Assembly: GCF_007828045.1 (NCBI RefSeq) | Contig: NZ_VITN01000007.1 | Span: forward strand, 213,972-277,971 | DNA: 64,000 nucleotides | Reading direction: 5' to 3' | Source of the DNA: Nitrospirillum amazonense | GTDB taxonomy: Bacteria > Pseudomonadota > Alphaproteobacteria > Azospirillales > Azospirillaceae | Shown here: piece after piece, positions 43,772 through 53,628 of the stretch | Layout: every line of letters starts with the position of its first letter | How positions within the stretch are numbered: the stretch's first letter is position 1 | Translations under genes and position numbers: made by a program | Notes under the pieces: model-generated | Told to the model about the DNA's origin: nothing | What the model saw: the letters and a program-made list of their open reading frames with translations, nothing else | Database searches by the model: none

Positions 43772-45463
43772 ATGTCTATTGAAGCGCGGAACGGATGGAC
43801 CCATCCGCCGCATCAGATCCGGAAAGGCCGCGCCCTGGCGCGTGCCGCGTTCATGACCACGGCCTGCGTCGCCCTGACGGGTGCGGCCCTGATGGGTGCA
43901 TCGACGGCGGCGCGCGCGGAAGACGCCGCCAGCACCACGAAGCATAAGAAGGCCGCCTCGGCTGCCGCCACCGCCGCCACCCCGACCCAGATCGTGGCGA
44001 CCCAGGCGCAGATCGACGCCCTGAACAGGCAGATCCAGGCGCTGCAGTCCCAGCTGCAGGCGCTGGCGACCCAGCAGGACACCAACGCCAAGGCGGTGGT
44101 GGAATCCCGCGCGGCCGCCGAGAAGGCCGCCGCCGCAGCGACCCAGGTCGCCCAGCAGCAGAAGGTGACCGACCCCAACGACAACAGCCTGCGCCTGGGC
44201 AAGGGCGTGAAGCTGACCTTCGGCGGCTTCATCGAAGCGGCCAGCGTCTACCGCTCGCGCAACATGACCGCGGACGTGGCCACCCCCTACGCCGCCATTC
44301 CGCTGAAAAACTCCTCCAACTACGACCGGGGCGAGTTCCGCGGCAGCGCGCGCCAGAGCCGCGTGACCATGCTGGCTGAAAGCGACGTCGGCCCCGATAC
44401 CCACCTGGGCGCCTACTTCGAGTCCGACTTCCTGGGTGTCGGCACGTCCTCCAACAGCGGGCAGAGCAACAGCTACGTTCCGCGCCTGCGCCAGGGCTAT
44501 CTGACCGCCGATTGGAAGGATACCGGTTGGCACCTGCTGGCCGGCCAGTCATTCAGCCTGGTCACCACCAACAAGTCCGGCATCGATCCCCGCACCGAAG
44601 CGCTGCCGATGGGCCCGGACGCCCAGTACGCCGCCGGCTTTGACTGGACCCGCAACTGGGGTCTGCGCGTGGTCAAGGACTGGAACCGCCATTATTGGCT
44701 GGGTGTGGCGTTGGAAAGCCCGCAGGCGTCCATCAACGGCTCGACCGCCTTGGTGTCCAACAGCAACACCAGTCCCGGCGGCTCGCTGCTGAACAGCACG
44801 GCCAACTACTCCACCGACATCGCCCCCGACCTGATCGTGAAGGCTGTGGCCGAGCCCGGCTGGGGCCATTACGAGGTGTTTGGCCTGGCGCGTGAGTTCC
44901 AGAGCCGTGCCGCCGGCCAGAACTACACCGAGACCGGCTTCGGCGTCGGTGCCGCCGCTATCCTGCCGGTGGTGCCCAAGTATGTGGACATTCAACTGAG
45001 CACCATGGCTGGCCAGGGTATCGGCCGCTATGGCTCCTCCAGCCTGCCGGACGTGACGGTCAACCCCTACGGCCGCCTATCGCCCATCACCGAGGTCACG
45101 GCCATGGCCGGCGTCATCGGCCACCCCACGTCCGATTGGGATCTGTACGCCTACTACGGCCTGGAACAGGAGGACAGCAAGGCGTTCACGGTCGCCGGCA
45201 AGGCCTACGGTTACGGCAGCGGCCTAGCCGTCAACACCGGTTGCTACACCGAGAACTCGCCCCTCGCCTGCGCGGGCAACACCCGTTCGGTGCGTGAGGC
45301 GACGGCCGGCTTCTGGTGGAAATTCTACCACGGCAACATGGGCACCATGCAGTTCGGCATGCAGGGCGAATACATCCGCCGCGACCTTTTCCAGGGCGTG
45401 GGCGGCAGCCCCAGCACCGACGACACGGTTCTCTACACCGCCTTCCGTTACTACCCGTTCTAA
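43772..45463 (+). CDS. Outer-membrane porin with N-terminal coiled coil (DcaP-like)
   Basis: A 563-residue porin. A long signal region ends near residue 49 (GASTAARAED). A helical, glutamine-rich coiled coil follows (QIDALNRQIQALQSQLQALA, residues ~75-130), then a beta-barrel starting LRLGKGVKLTFGGFIEAASV and closing with the terminal aromatic strand TAFRYYPF. This layout matches DcaP-like trimeric porins, which take up dicarboxylates or other anions. The substrate here is unknown. A strong terminator follows. Confidence 0.85.
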   Translation: MSIEARNGWTHPPHQIRKGRALARAAFMTTACVALTGAALMGASTAARAEDAASTTKHKKAASAAATAATPTQIVATQAQIDALNRQIQALQSQLQALATQQDTNAKAVVESRAAAEKAAAAATQVAQQQKVTDPNDNSLRLGKGVKLTFGGFIEAASVYRSRNMTADVATPYAAIPLKNSSNYDRGEFRGSARQSRVTMLAESDVGPDTHLGAYFESDFLGVGTSSNSGQSNSYVPRLRQGYLTADWKDTGWHLLAGQSFSLVTTNKSGIDPRTEALPMGPDAQYAAGFDWTRNWGLRVVKDWNRHYWLGVALESPQASINGSTALVSNSNTSPGGSLLNSTANYSTDIAPDLIVKAVAEPGWGHYEVFGLAREFQSRAAGQNYTETGFGVGAAAILPVVPKYVDIQLSTMAGQGIGRYGSSSLPDVTVNPYGRLSPITEVTAMAGVIGHPTSDWDLYAYYGLEQEDSKAFTVAGKAYGYGSGLAVNTGCYTENSPLACAGNTRSVREATAGFWWKFYHGNMGTMQFGMQGEYIRRDLFQGVGGSPSTDDTVLYTAFRYYPF

Positions 45464-45473
45464 ATCACAACCT

Positions 45474-45503
45474 GGCCCGGCTCCCTCGGGGGCCGGGCCT
45501 TTT
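45474..45503 (+). terminator. Rho-independent terminator of the porin gene
   Basis: GGCCCGGC (45474-45481) pairs with GCCGGGCC (45492-45499), with an inner CCC/GGG extension, followed directly by TTTT. It lies 11 bases past the porin stop. Confidence 0.85.
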
Positions 45504-45571
45504 CCAAGGTCCCGATGCCATCATGAAAGCTTGATGGACGAGACCGCCCCCGAAGAGGAGCCAAGACCGTC

Positions 45572-46042
45572 ATGCCGGAAAAAGCCACCCCCAAGCTTAA
45601 GGACCGCCCCGGGGACCAGCGGGTCATGACCACCTTCCGCCTGGAACCCGACCTGCTGCGGCAGATCAAGATCCGTGCGGCGCTGGACGGCACCAGCATC
45701 AACGCGCTGATGGAGCAGGGCATCCGCCACATCCTGCGCATCAACCGCGAGAACGACGAGTCCGTGCGCCGCTTCATCATCTTCGTGGCCGAACTGAGCC
45801 CGGCGGAAATGCAGCGCCTGGGCGCCGGCCTGGATGACATCTTGGTGGAAGCGACCACCGGAGAGTTCTACCTGTGGGCCCATGGCTTGCGGCGCGGCGA
45901 CAACGACCGCACCGTGTTCAACAGCCACAGCCTGGCGGACACCGGCCTCAGCGGCCGCCAGATCCGCCAGCACCTGCTGGACCATGCCGACGCCCTGGTG
46001 AACGCGCCGCAGGACGCGCCGGCCAAGGTGGGCCGGGCCTGA
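45572..46042 (+). CDS. Ribbon-helix-helix (Arc/CopG-like) DNA-binding protein
   Basis: A 156-residue protein. Residues ~18-55 (MTTFRLEPDLLRQIKIRAAL, then GTSINALMEQGIRHIL) have the short strand and two helices of an Arc/CopG-type dimeric repressor. The remaining ~100 residues are helical with no known domain. GAGGAG lies 11 bases upstream of the ATG. There is no adjacent toxin gene, so an antitoxin role is not supported. Targets are unknown. Confidence 0.65.
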   Translation: MPEKATPKLKDRPGDQRVMTTFRLEPDLLRQIKIRAALDGTSINALMEQGIRHILRINRENDESVRRFIIFVAELSPAEMQRLGAGLDDILVEATTGEFYLWAHGLRRGDNDRTVFNSHSLADTGLSGRQIRQHLLDHADALVNAPQDAPAKVGRA

Positions 46043-46181
46043 TCCCATTGGTCCGACAAACGAGGACCCTCCCGCAAGGCGGTGCGGGGGGGCTCGCGCG
46101 GCGCATCTTTCCCGGGATGCGCCGGCTGCGGTATCATACGCGCGTGTATCCCCGACATACCGCCGACGGACTCCCGCGCCC

Positions 46182-46685
46182 ATGGACCAGCACCAGAAGG
46201 ACGCCCTGGCCAGCCGCACCCTGTGGGCGCGCCTGCGCCGGCAGTTGATCCGCCTGACGGGCGCGCAGGACGTGGACGACCATCTGCACGCCGCCTTTAT
46301 GAAGCTGGAGGCGTACCGCGCCCGGGAACAGGTGCGTAATCCCGAGGCCTTTCTGGTGCGGGCCGCCGCCAACAGCGCGCTGGATGAGCACCGCCGTGCC
46401 CGTCGCCAAACCGCCGTCGCCCCCCTGGACGAGGGCCTGGCGGACACCCTGGCCGACGACGCCCCCCTGCAGGACGAGGTTTATGCCGCCCGCCAACGTC
46501 TGGACCGGGTGCGCGAGGGCATCGCCCGCCTGCCGCCGCGCACGCGGGAGATTTTCCTGATGCACCGGCTGGATGGGCTGAAATACCATGAGATCGCGGC
46601 CCGCCTCGGCATCAGCCAGAGTGCCGTGGAAAAGCACATCGCCAAGGCGGCCCTGGCCTTGGCCGAATGGGCGAAGGGGTGGTGA
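46182..46685 (+). CDS. FecI-type ECF sigma factor
   Basis: A 167-residue sigma-70 family protein with region 2 (DVDDHLHAAFMKLEAYRARE, AAANSALDEHRRARR) and region 4 (LPPRTREIFLMHRLDGLKYH, then ISQSAVEKHIAKA). It is the short iron-uptake type, activated through FecR when the cognate TonB receptor binds its ligand. It overlaps the fecR-like gene by 19 bases or fewer and precedes a FecA-type receptor. Confidence 0.9.
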   Translation: MDQHQKDALASRTLWARLRRQLIRLTGAQDVDDHLHAAFMKLEAYRAREQVRNPEAFLVRAAANSALDEHRRARRQTAVAPLDEGLADTLADDAPLQDEVYAARQRLDRVREGIARLPPRTREIFLMHRLDGLKYHEIAARLGISQSAVEKHIAKAALALAEWAKGW

Positions 46686-47647
46686 GACAGGTGGCCCGGG
46701 CACAATCCCATAGCGCGCCGCCGCATGAGCGGGCCGATGTCGAGGCCGCCGCCTGGATGGCGCGCCTGCATGCGCCCGACCGCACCGAGGACACCGTGGC
46801 GGCCTTCCGCGCCTGGTGCGCCGCCGATCCGGCGCACGCCGCCGCGTTCGAACACATGACCCTGGTGTGGGATGTGGCCGGTGGCCTGCATGCGGAGCGC
46901 GCCAGCCTGTCATCGCCACCGGCGCCTGACGCGCCCAGCCGCCGCCTGGTCCTGGCCGGCATCGCCGGCGGGCTGGTCCTGGCCGTGGGCGGCGTCGGCT
47001 TCTGGCAGCGGGCGGGCGCCACCGTCTACAGCACCGCCGTGGGTGAACAGCGGCGCGTGACCCTGGCTGACGGCACCCGCGTCATCCTGGATACCGACAG
47101 CCGGATCCGGGTGCGCCTGGACGACAGGGCCCGCCTTGTGACCCTGGTGCGGGGCCGTGCCAGTTTCACCACCGCCGCCACCGACCCCCGCCCCTTCGAG
47201 GTGGAGGCCGCCGGCCGTCACGTGCAGGTCCAGCCGGGCGTCGTCCAGCTGGATATCCGCCGCGATGCCGACGATGTCACCGTCACCCTGGTGGAGGGCG
47301 GCGCCCAGGTGGCGGGACTGCCGGGAGACGCCGCCCCGGTCACCCTGGCCGGGGGCCAGCAGCTGGCGACGGAAGCCGCCGGCGTGCGGCTGAGCCAGCC
47401 CAACGTGGCCGACGCCATCGCCTGGCAGGGCGGGCGCGCCGTGTTCCGCGACGACACGCTGGCGGCGGCGGTGGCGGAGATGAACCGCTACAGCGCCGTG
47501 AAGCTGGCGGTGGCGCCCGAGGTGGCGGCCCTGCGGGTCAGCGGCACCTATCGCGTGGGCGACAACGCCGCCTTCGCCCGCTCCGTCGGCACCCTTTTGG
47601 CCCTGCGCGTGGTGGGGCAGGGGGACCGGCTGACATTGGTCCGATAG
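46667..47647 (+). CDS. FecR-type anti-sigma regulator
   Basis: A 326-residue inner-membrane regulator. The cytoplasmic N-terminus (AAAWMARLHAPDRTEDTVAA, FRAWCAADPAHAAAFEHM) holds the sigma factor. A single transmembrane helix follows (LVLAGIAGGLVLAVGGVGFW, ~93-112), then the periplasmic FecR domain (TAVGEQRRVTLADGTRVILD). The C-terminal STN-like part should contact the receptor's signalling domain. ATG 46667 overlaps the sigma gene; GTGs at 46679 and 46682 are alternative starts. Confidence 0.9.
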   Translation: MGEGVVRQVARAQSHSAPPHERADVEAAAWMARLHAPDRTEDTVAAFRAWCAADPAHAAAFEHMTLVWDVAGGLHAERASLSSPPAPDAPSRRLVLAGIAGGLVLAVGGVGFWQRAGATVYSTAVGEQRRVTLADGTRVILDTDSRIRVRLDDRARLVTLVRGRASFTTAATDPRPFEVEAAGRHVQVQPGVVQLDIRRDADDVTVTLVEGGAQVAGLPGDAAPVTLAGGQQLATEAAGVRLSQPNVADAIAWQGGRAVFRDDTLAAAVAEMNRYSAVKLAVAPEVAALRVSGTYRVGDNAAFARSVGTLLALRVVGQGDRLTLVR

Positions 47648-47880
47648 AAGCGCTTGCCAAGACCAGGCCGGCGACTGCCGGCCCCGGAGCGAGCACCCCC
47701 TGGGTTAACTCAAAGGGGGGCGGAGCGAGGAAGCCAAGCCAGCGGATGCTGGCGCCCGGCGCCTGAGGGAACACGCAATGACAGTTTCGTGAAATTTCCC
47801 AAAGGGGGGTGAGGTAAAGGCGGGCCCCCGACGTCGAGAGGAAGAGGCTGGAAATCAGCCCTGCCACTCGGGGGAAAATC

Positions 47881-50309
47881 ATGGCGTTTCATTATAGGAA
47901 AATGGCGGCCGGGCGGTTGCGCTGGTCCTTGATCGTGGGCACGGCGCTGGCCTGCCTGGCGGTGGGGGCCGCCCAGGCCCAGGCTCAAGCGCCGGCGGGC
48001 CCTGGCCAGGCACAGGCACAGGTGCAATTGCCCGCCCAGCCGCTGGCGGCGTCGCTGGAGGCGCTGTCGCGTCAGACCGACACCAACATCCTGTTCGCGC
48101 CCGACTTGGTGGCGGGCCGCACCGCCCCGGCGGTGGACGGCCGCATGAGCGTGTGGGACGCCGTGGTCCGCCTGCTGGCGGGCAGCGGGCTGGAGGTGGT
48201 GCCGGATGCCGGGGGCGGCCTGGTGGTGCGCAAGGCCGTGCCGCACGCGGCGGCGGGGGAGGCGGCCCAGTACGCCGCCGCCGACCTGACGGAAATTCTG
48301 GTCACCGCCCAGCGGCGCGAGGAAAAGCTGCAGGACGTACCGGTGGCGGTGACGGCCCTGCCGGCGAAGGCCCTGCGCGATCAGCGCATCACCAACCTGC
48401 AGGACGTGTCGCGGGTGACGCCGGGGCTGCTGGTCTCCTCCTTCAACTACAGCAGCCCCACCATCGCCATCCGCGGTCCAGCAACACCTTCACCCAGATC
48501 GGCGTGAACCGGCCGGTGGCGGTGGTGCTGGACGATGTGTTCATCACCCGCAGCTCCGCCGCCATGTTCGACCTGTTCGACCTGGATTCGGTGCAGGTGC
48601 TGCGCGGGCCGCAGGGCACCCTGTTCGGCCGCAATGTCACCGGCGGCGCCATCCTGCTGAACACGCGCAAGCCGTCCTTCACCACGCCGGAGGGGTCCGT
48701 CTCCGTCGGCTACGGCAACTACAACGCGGTGGACCTCAACGCCCTGGTCAGCGGCCCGGTCAGCGACGACGTCGCGGCCAAGCTGGTGGTCTCCCGCCGC
48801 AGCCATGACGGCTATGGCGAGGATCGCCTGACCGGTAGGGCGGAGGATGATTTGGACAGCACCAGCGTGCGGGGCCAGCTGCGCGCCCGCGCCGGCCGGG
48901 TGCAGACCCTGTTCACTCTGGACTACGGCGACGACCACAACGGCGGCCGCACCCTGTCGTCGCTGGGCGGCGGGAATGACGGCAACCCCCGCACCTCCGA
49001 GCTGGGCTTCCCGCAGAGCTTTACCCGGCACATGGCGGGTTTCGCCAACAACACCGAGATCGACGTGGGCCAGGGCACGGTCACGGCCATCACCGCCTAC
49101 CGCCTGTCGCGCTCGGTGGAGCGCTATTCCTCCACCGGCACCAACTACGCCTTCCTCACCACCGGCAGCCAGCAGATGAACGACGATGCCGACGATGTTA
49201 AGGACTTCTCTGAAGAGGTGCGCTACACCAGCCCGGAATGGGACCTCGGTACCTTCGTCGCCGGCGTCTATTACCTGAACGAGGACGCCAGCCGGCAGCT
49301 GGGTACCCGCAATTACGCGGCGCGCACCGGCGTGCTGACCACCAACCAGCTGGCTAATCAGTCGGTGGGTACCGACAGCATCTCCGGCTTTCTCGATGGC
49401 ACCGTCAACCTGCCGGCGGATGTCAAGCTGACGCTGGGTGGCCGCTACACCCTGGACCAGAAGCAGGGCAACCTGGTCCGCACCAATTACCTGGCGCCGG
49501 CGGCGGGCTTTCGCACCGGGGACCTCAACAGCGCCTGGGCGCAGTTCACGCCGCGCGCCGTGCTGTCGTGGCGCCCCGTCCCCGACACCATGCTGTACGC
49601 CAGCATGGCCAAGGGCTTCACCTCCGGCGGGTACAACACCGAGGCCAGCAGCCTTGCCGCCATCGTCACCCCCTTCAACCCTGAGAAGGTCACGAACTAT
49701 GAGGTGGGGGCCAAGACCGGCTGGTGGGACCAGCGCCTGACCGCCAACCTGTCGCTGTTCCACCTGGATTACCGCGACAAGCAGGAATTCGTGCAGAACA
49801 CCGTCACCGGCATCGGCACCATCCTGAACGCCGCCAAGGCGACCTCGCAAGGGGCGGAGCTGGAACTGGGCCTGCATCCCGTCCGGGGACTGGACCTGAC
49901 CGCCGCCTATTCCTATCTGGACACCGCCTATGACGATTTCTTCATCGCCAGGGTGGTGAACAACACCGGCCATCCCCTGGGCTCCTCGCCTAAGCACAAG
50001 GTGGCGCTGACGGCCAATTATGAGACGCCGGTGGGCACGCTGGGCTTCCTCAGCGGCAATGTCAGCTATTCCTGGCTGGACGACTACTACACCGGCGCCA
50101 CCAAAAGCCCGCAGCTGTTCGTCCCCGCCTATGACCTGGTCAACGCCAGCCTGTCGTTCGAAACGCCCGACCGGCGCTATCGCCTGACCTTATGGGGCAA
50201 GAACCTGTTCGACACCGCCTTCCTGCAGACCCCGTCCACGGCCGGTGTGCTGTCGGAATATCTGGGTCCGCCGCGCACCTATGGTTTCACCCTGTCGGCG
50301 TCGTTTTAA
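47881..50309 (+). pseudogene. FecA-type TonB-dependent receptor with a one-base frameshift
   Basis: The frame from 47881 encodes a signal peptide, the STN signalling domain that talks to FecR (LPAQPLAASLEALSRQTDTN), and the start of the plug (EILVTAQRREEKLQDVPVAV) up to TIAIRG. It then stops at 48507. The rest of the plug (SSNTFTQIGVNRPVAVVLDD, VQVLRGPQGTLFGRNVTGGA) and the whole beta-barrel continue in another frame to 50309, ending with the aromatic terminus TLSASF. One base is missing near 48476 (CGC-GG-TCC should be CGC-GGN-TCC). The remainder is intact, so the break is recent or an assembly error. Together with FecI and FecR it formed a cell-surface signalling system. Confidence 0.87.
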
Positions 50310-50321
50310 GATGGGGCGCAC

Positions 50322-51578
50322 ATGGATCGCCGCCAATTCTGTGGCGGCCTGGCCGGTGGGCTGTTGCTGGGGCGCGCCCGGGGCCTGCGGGCGGCCGGGG
50401 GGGAGGCCGAGGGCGCAGTGGACGGGGCCTTGCCGCCCTGGACGCCGGGCACGCTGGACATCCACCACATCGACACCGGCCGGGGCAACGCCACCTTCAT
50501 CCTGGCACCCGACGGCACCACGCTGCTGGTCGATTGCGGCACCAACCATGACGGGCCGGGCCTCTCCGCCCCCATCAGGCCGGACGCCAGCCGCCAGCCG
50601 GGGGAATGGGTGGCGCGCTATGCCCTGCGCCAGGCCCGGGCCGCCGGGCGGGAAAGCCTGGACTACATGGTCGCCACCCACATCCACCCCGACCATATCG
50701 GCGACGTGACGCCGGACCTGGCCCAGGCGCCGGACGGTGATTATCGCCTGACGGGCCTCAGCGAGGTCGACCGCTTCATGCCGGCGGCCATGGTCATCGA
50801 TCGCGCCTATCCCGACTATGGTGATTTGCCGCCCCTGTCGGCGCCTTTCGCCACCAACTACCGCGCCTGGCTGGATGCCCGGGCGCGGTCGGGCCGGGCG
50901 GTGGCGGCGGCGCGGGTGGGGTCGGTGGACCAGATCCGGCCGCGCACCCCGCTGCCGGGCTTCGCCATCCGCGTGGTGGCGGGCAACGGCCGTGTATGGA
51001 CGGGGCAGGGGCAGGACAGCCGGGCCCTGTTCCCCGACGGCGCTACCCTGGCGCCCGCCGACCGGCCGGTGGAGAACATGATGTCCCTGGCCCTGCGCCT
51101 GGACTATGGCCGCTTCGGCTATTTCACCGGCGGTGATTTGACGGCGTCCACCCGCGACGGCCGCTTCCCCTGGATGGATGTCGAGACGCCCGTGGCCGCC
51201 GCTTGCGGCCGGGTGGAGGTGGCGGTGGCCGACCATCATGGCTATTTCGACGCCTGCGGGCCGGATTTCGTCCGCCTGCTGGACGCCCAGGCCTATGTCA
51301 TTCCCTCCTGGCACGCCACCCACCCGGGTATGGCGCAGATGGAACGGCTGACCAACGCCTGGCCGGGGGCCATGCCCCGCGACGTCTTCGCCACCGAACT
51401 GCTGCCGGCGGCGGCCCAGATCAACGAACGTTTCCTGCCCGCCTTGCGCAGCCGCCAGGGCCACGTGGTGGTGCGGGTCGCCCCCGGCGGTGACAGCTAT
51501 CGCATCTTCGTCCTGGATGCCACGCGGGAGGAGGGCGGCATCATCTTGGCCTGCGGGCCCTATGTCTGTCGGACGTGA
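50322..51578 (+). CDS. Exported metallo-beta-lactamase-fold hydrolase (ComEC-like)
   Basis: A 418-residue protein with a twin-arginine-like leader (MDRRQFCGGLAGGLLLGRAR). It carries the metal-binding signature THIHPDHIGD, a preceding GRGNATFILAPDGTTLLVDC strand and a later ADHHGYFDACG, as in ComEC-like and hydrolase members of the MBL fold. It starts 12 bases after the receptor's stop and may be expressed with it. The substrate is unknown. Placement beside vanAB-type genes allows a role in phenolic ester or lactone hydrolysis, but this is speculation. Confidence 0.75.
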   Translation: MDRRQFCGGLAGGLLLGRARGLRAAGGEAEGAVDGALPPWTPGTLDIHHIDTGRGNATFILAPDGTTLLVDCGTNHDGPGLSAPIRPDASRQPGEWVARYALRQARAAGRESLDYMVATHIHPDHIGDVTPDLAQAPDGDYRLTGLSEVDRFMPAAMVIDRAYPDYGDLPPLSAPFATNYRAWLDARARSGRAVAAARVGSVDQIRPRTPLPGFAIRVVAGNGRVWTGQGQDSRALFPDGATLAPADRPVENMMSLALRLDYGRFGYFTGGDLTASTRDGRFPWMDVETPVAAACGRVEVAVADHHGYFDACGPDFVRLLDAQAYVIPSWHATHPGMAQMERLTNAWPGAMPRDVFATELLPAAAQINERFLPALRSRQGHVVVRVAPGGDSYRIFVLDATREEGGIILACGPYVCRT

Positions 51579-51646
51579 TGTATACAGAAATTGGTATTTC
51601 GGACGATATTTGGGCGAAAGAGACTCACATTGCATGCATTTCCGCG

Positions 51647-51666
51647 ATGAGGTACATATGCCTCAT
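51647..51666. promoter_or_regulatory. Inverted repeat before vanA, VanR operator candidate
   Basis: ATGAGG (51647-51652) and CCTCAT (51661-51666) are perfect arms with an 8-base AT-rich spacer, 23 bases before the vanA start. An 8-bp palindrome TGTATACA sits at 51579-51586. Either could bind the GntR-type regulator encoded in the operon. Confidence 0.35.
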
Positions 51667-51689
51667 AACGAATGTGGAGGAGCGGTGCC

Positions 51690-52826
51690 ATGGGTCGGGA
51701 CGATCGCACGCAGGGTGAGGGCCAGTCCTGGGTGACGGGGCGTTCGTTGGTTTCCGGGGCTGGGGCCTCTGGACCGGAAACGGCGGCGAAGGCCTGGCCG
51801 GACAACGCCTGGTACGCGGCGGCCTGGGACCATGAGGTGGGACGGGCGCTGTTCCCGCGTACCATCTGCGGCACGCAACTGGTGTTCTACCGTCAGCTGG
51901 ACCGCACGCCGGTGGCTCTGGCCGACGCCTGCTGGCACCGCCTGGTGCCCCTGTCCAAGGGCCGGTTGGTCGGCGATGGCGTGCGCTGCGGCTATCACGG
52001 CCTGGAATACGCCGCCAACGGCCGCTGCACCCACATGCCCAGCCAGGAAACGCTGAACCCGGCGGCCTGCGTGCGGTCCTATCCGGTGGTGGAACGCCAC
52101 CGCTTCCTGTGGGTGTGGATGGGTGACCCGGCCCTGGCCGACCCCGCCCTGGTCCCCGACCTGCATTGGAACCATGACCCCGAGTGGGCCGGCGACGGCC
52201 GCCTGATCACGGTGAAGTGCGACTACCGCCTGGTGCTGGACAACCTGATGGACCTGACGCACGAAACCTTCGTGCACGGCTCCAGCATCGGCAACGACGC
52301 GGTGGCCGAGGCGCCCTTCCAGGTGACCCATACCGACAAGACCGCCACCGTCACCCGCTGGATGCACGGTATCGACCCGCCGCCCTTCTGGGCGGCCCAA
52401 CTGGGCAAGCCGGGCAAGGTCGACCGCTGGCAGATCATCACCTTCGAGGCGCCCTGCACCATCGCCATCGACGTGGGCGTGGCCCCCGCCGGCACCGGCG
52501 CGCCGGAGGGCGACCGCAGCCAGGGTGTCAACGGCTATGTGCTGAACACCATCACGCCTGAGACGGATGGCAGCTGCCATTACTTCTGGGCCTTCTGCCG
52601 TAACTACCGCGTGACCGAACAGCGCCTGACCCATGAGCTGCGTGAAGGCGTACACCGCATCTTCGGTGAGGATGAAGAGGTGCTGGAGGCGCAGCAGCGC
52701 GCCATCGAAAGCCATCCGGACCGCCGCTTCTACAATCTGAACATCGATGCCGGTGGCATGTGGGCCCGCCGCCTGATCGACCGCATGATCGCGGCCGAGC
52801 GGCCCCAGCGGATGGCGGCGGAATGA
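51690..52826 (+). CDS. vanA: Rieske oxygenase, vanillate O-demethylase type
   Basis: A 378-residue oxygenase component. The Rieske [2Fe-2S] ligands are in CWHRLVPL and CGYHGLEY. The mononuclear iron site is in DNLMDLTHETFVHGSSIGND. It should demethylate vanillate or a related methoxylated aromatic, drawing electrons from the reductase at 53629. The ATG at 51690 has GGAGGAG upstream and is preferred over an ATG 18 bases earlier. The regulator gene overlaps its stop. Confidence 0.85.
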   Translation: MGRDDRTQGEGQSWVTGRSLVSGAGASGPETAAKAWPDNAWYAAAWDHEVGRALFPRTICGTQLVFYRQLDRTPVALADACWHRLVPLSKGRLVGDGVRCGYHGLEYAANGRCTHMPSQETLNPAACVRSYPVVERHRFLWVWMGDPALADPALVPDLHWNHDPEWAGDGRLITVKCDYRLVLDNLMDLTHETFVHGSSIGNDAVAEAPFQVTHTDKTATVTRWMHGIDPPPFWAAQLGKPGKVDRWQIITFEAPCTIAIDVGVAPAGTGAPEGDRSQGVNGYVLNTITPETDGSCHYFWAFCRNYRVTEQRLTHELREGVHRIFGEDEEVLEAQQRAIESHPDRRFYNLNIDAGGMWARRLIDRMIAAERPQRMAAE

Positions 52827-53587
52827 AGGCGATGGTGGCGGAGGAAGAGGGCAGGGGCATGCAGGTGGCGCGCGCGCAGCAGGGCCTGCGTGAGCTGATC
52901 CTGGCGGGTGAGCTGCCGCCCGGCAAGCGCGTGTCCGAACCGGCCATGGTCGAGCGGCTCGGCGTGTCGCGCACGCCGGTGCGCCTGGCCCTGGAGCGGT
53001 TGGCGCAGGAAGGGCTGGTGGCGCCCGGGGCCAGCGGCGGCTTCATCGTGCGCGCCTTCACCGCCGCTGATCTTGCCGACGCCATCGAGGTGCGCGGCAC
53101 GCTGGAGGGCCTGGCCGCCCGCCTGGCGGCGGAGCGCCGGCCCACCGCCGGTGCCCTCGGGCCTTTGCGCGACTGTGTGGCGGCGCTGGACCGGGTGGTG
53201 GCCCAGCCCGTGCTGAGCGAAGCGGACTTTGACGAGTACGTCCGCCTCAATGCCTTTTTCCATGAGGAACTGGTGCGCCTGGCCGGCAGCGGCGTCGTGG
53301 CCCGCGCGGTGGAGCAGGCGGCGGCCCAGCCCTTCGCCGGCCCTTCCGCCTTCGTGCAACTGCACGCCACCGAGGCGGCGGGCCGCGACACCCTGGTGGT
53401 GGCCCAGGAACAGCACCGCCGACTGCTGGAGGCCATCAGCCGGGGCGAAGGGGCGCGGGCCGAGGCGCTGGCCGCCGAGCATGCCCGCGTGGCCCAGCGC
53501 CGGTTGCGCGCCGCCCTGAGCGACCGGGACAAGCTGACCGGCCTGCCCGGCGGATCGTTGCTGCGACTGGCGGCGGCGTGGCCGTGA
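52823..53587 (+). CDS. vanR: GntR/FadR-family regulator, VanR-like
   Basis: A 254-residue regulator: N-terminal winged helix (ELPPGKRVSEPAMVERLGVS, then RTPVRLALERLAQEGLV) and an FCD ligand domain (AIEVRGTLEGLAARLAAERR, YVRLNAFFHEELVRLAG, QEQHRRLLEAISRGEGARAE) that binds a metal and an organic acid. It overlaps vanA by 4 bases and precedes the reductase, so it probably represses this cluster until vanillate or a product appears. Confidence 0.85.
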   Translation: MKAMVAEEEGRGMQVARAQQGLRELILAGELPPGKRVSEPAMVERLGVSRTPVRLALERLAQEGLVAPGASGGFIVRAFTAADLADAIEVRGTLEGLAARLAAERRPTAGALGPLRDCVAALDRVVAQPVLSEADFDEYVRLNAFFHEELVRLAGSGVVARAVEQAAAQPFAGPSAFVQLHATEAAGRDTLVVAQEQHRRLLEAISRGEGARAEALAAEHARVAQRRLRAALSDRDKLTGLPGGSLLRLAAAWP

Positions 53588-53628
53588 CCGTGGCGCGGCG
53601 CTGAGACATTACGGGAGGAAAACGACCT

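Noticed and set aside
45572..46042. Antitoxin of a toxin-antitoxin pair
   Set aside because: The ribbon-helix-helix domain fits, but the neighbours are a porin and a sigma factor, with no toxin-like gene.
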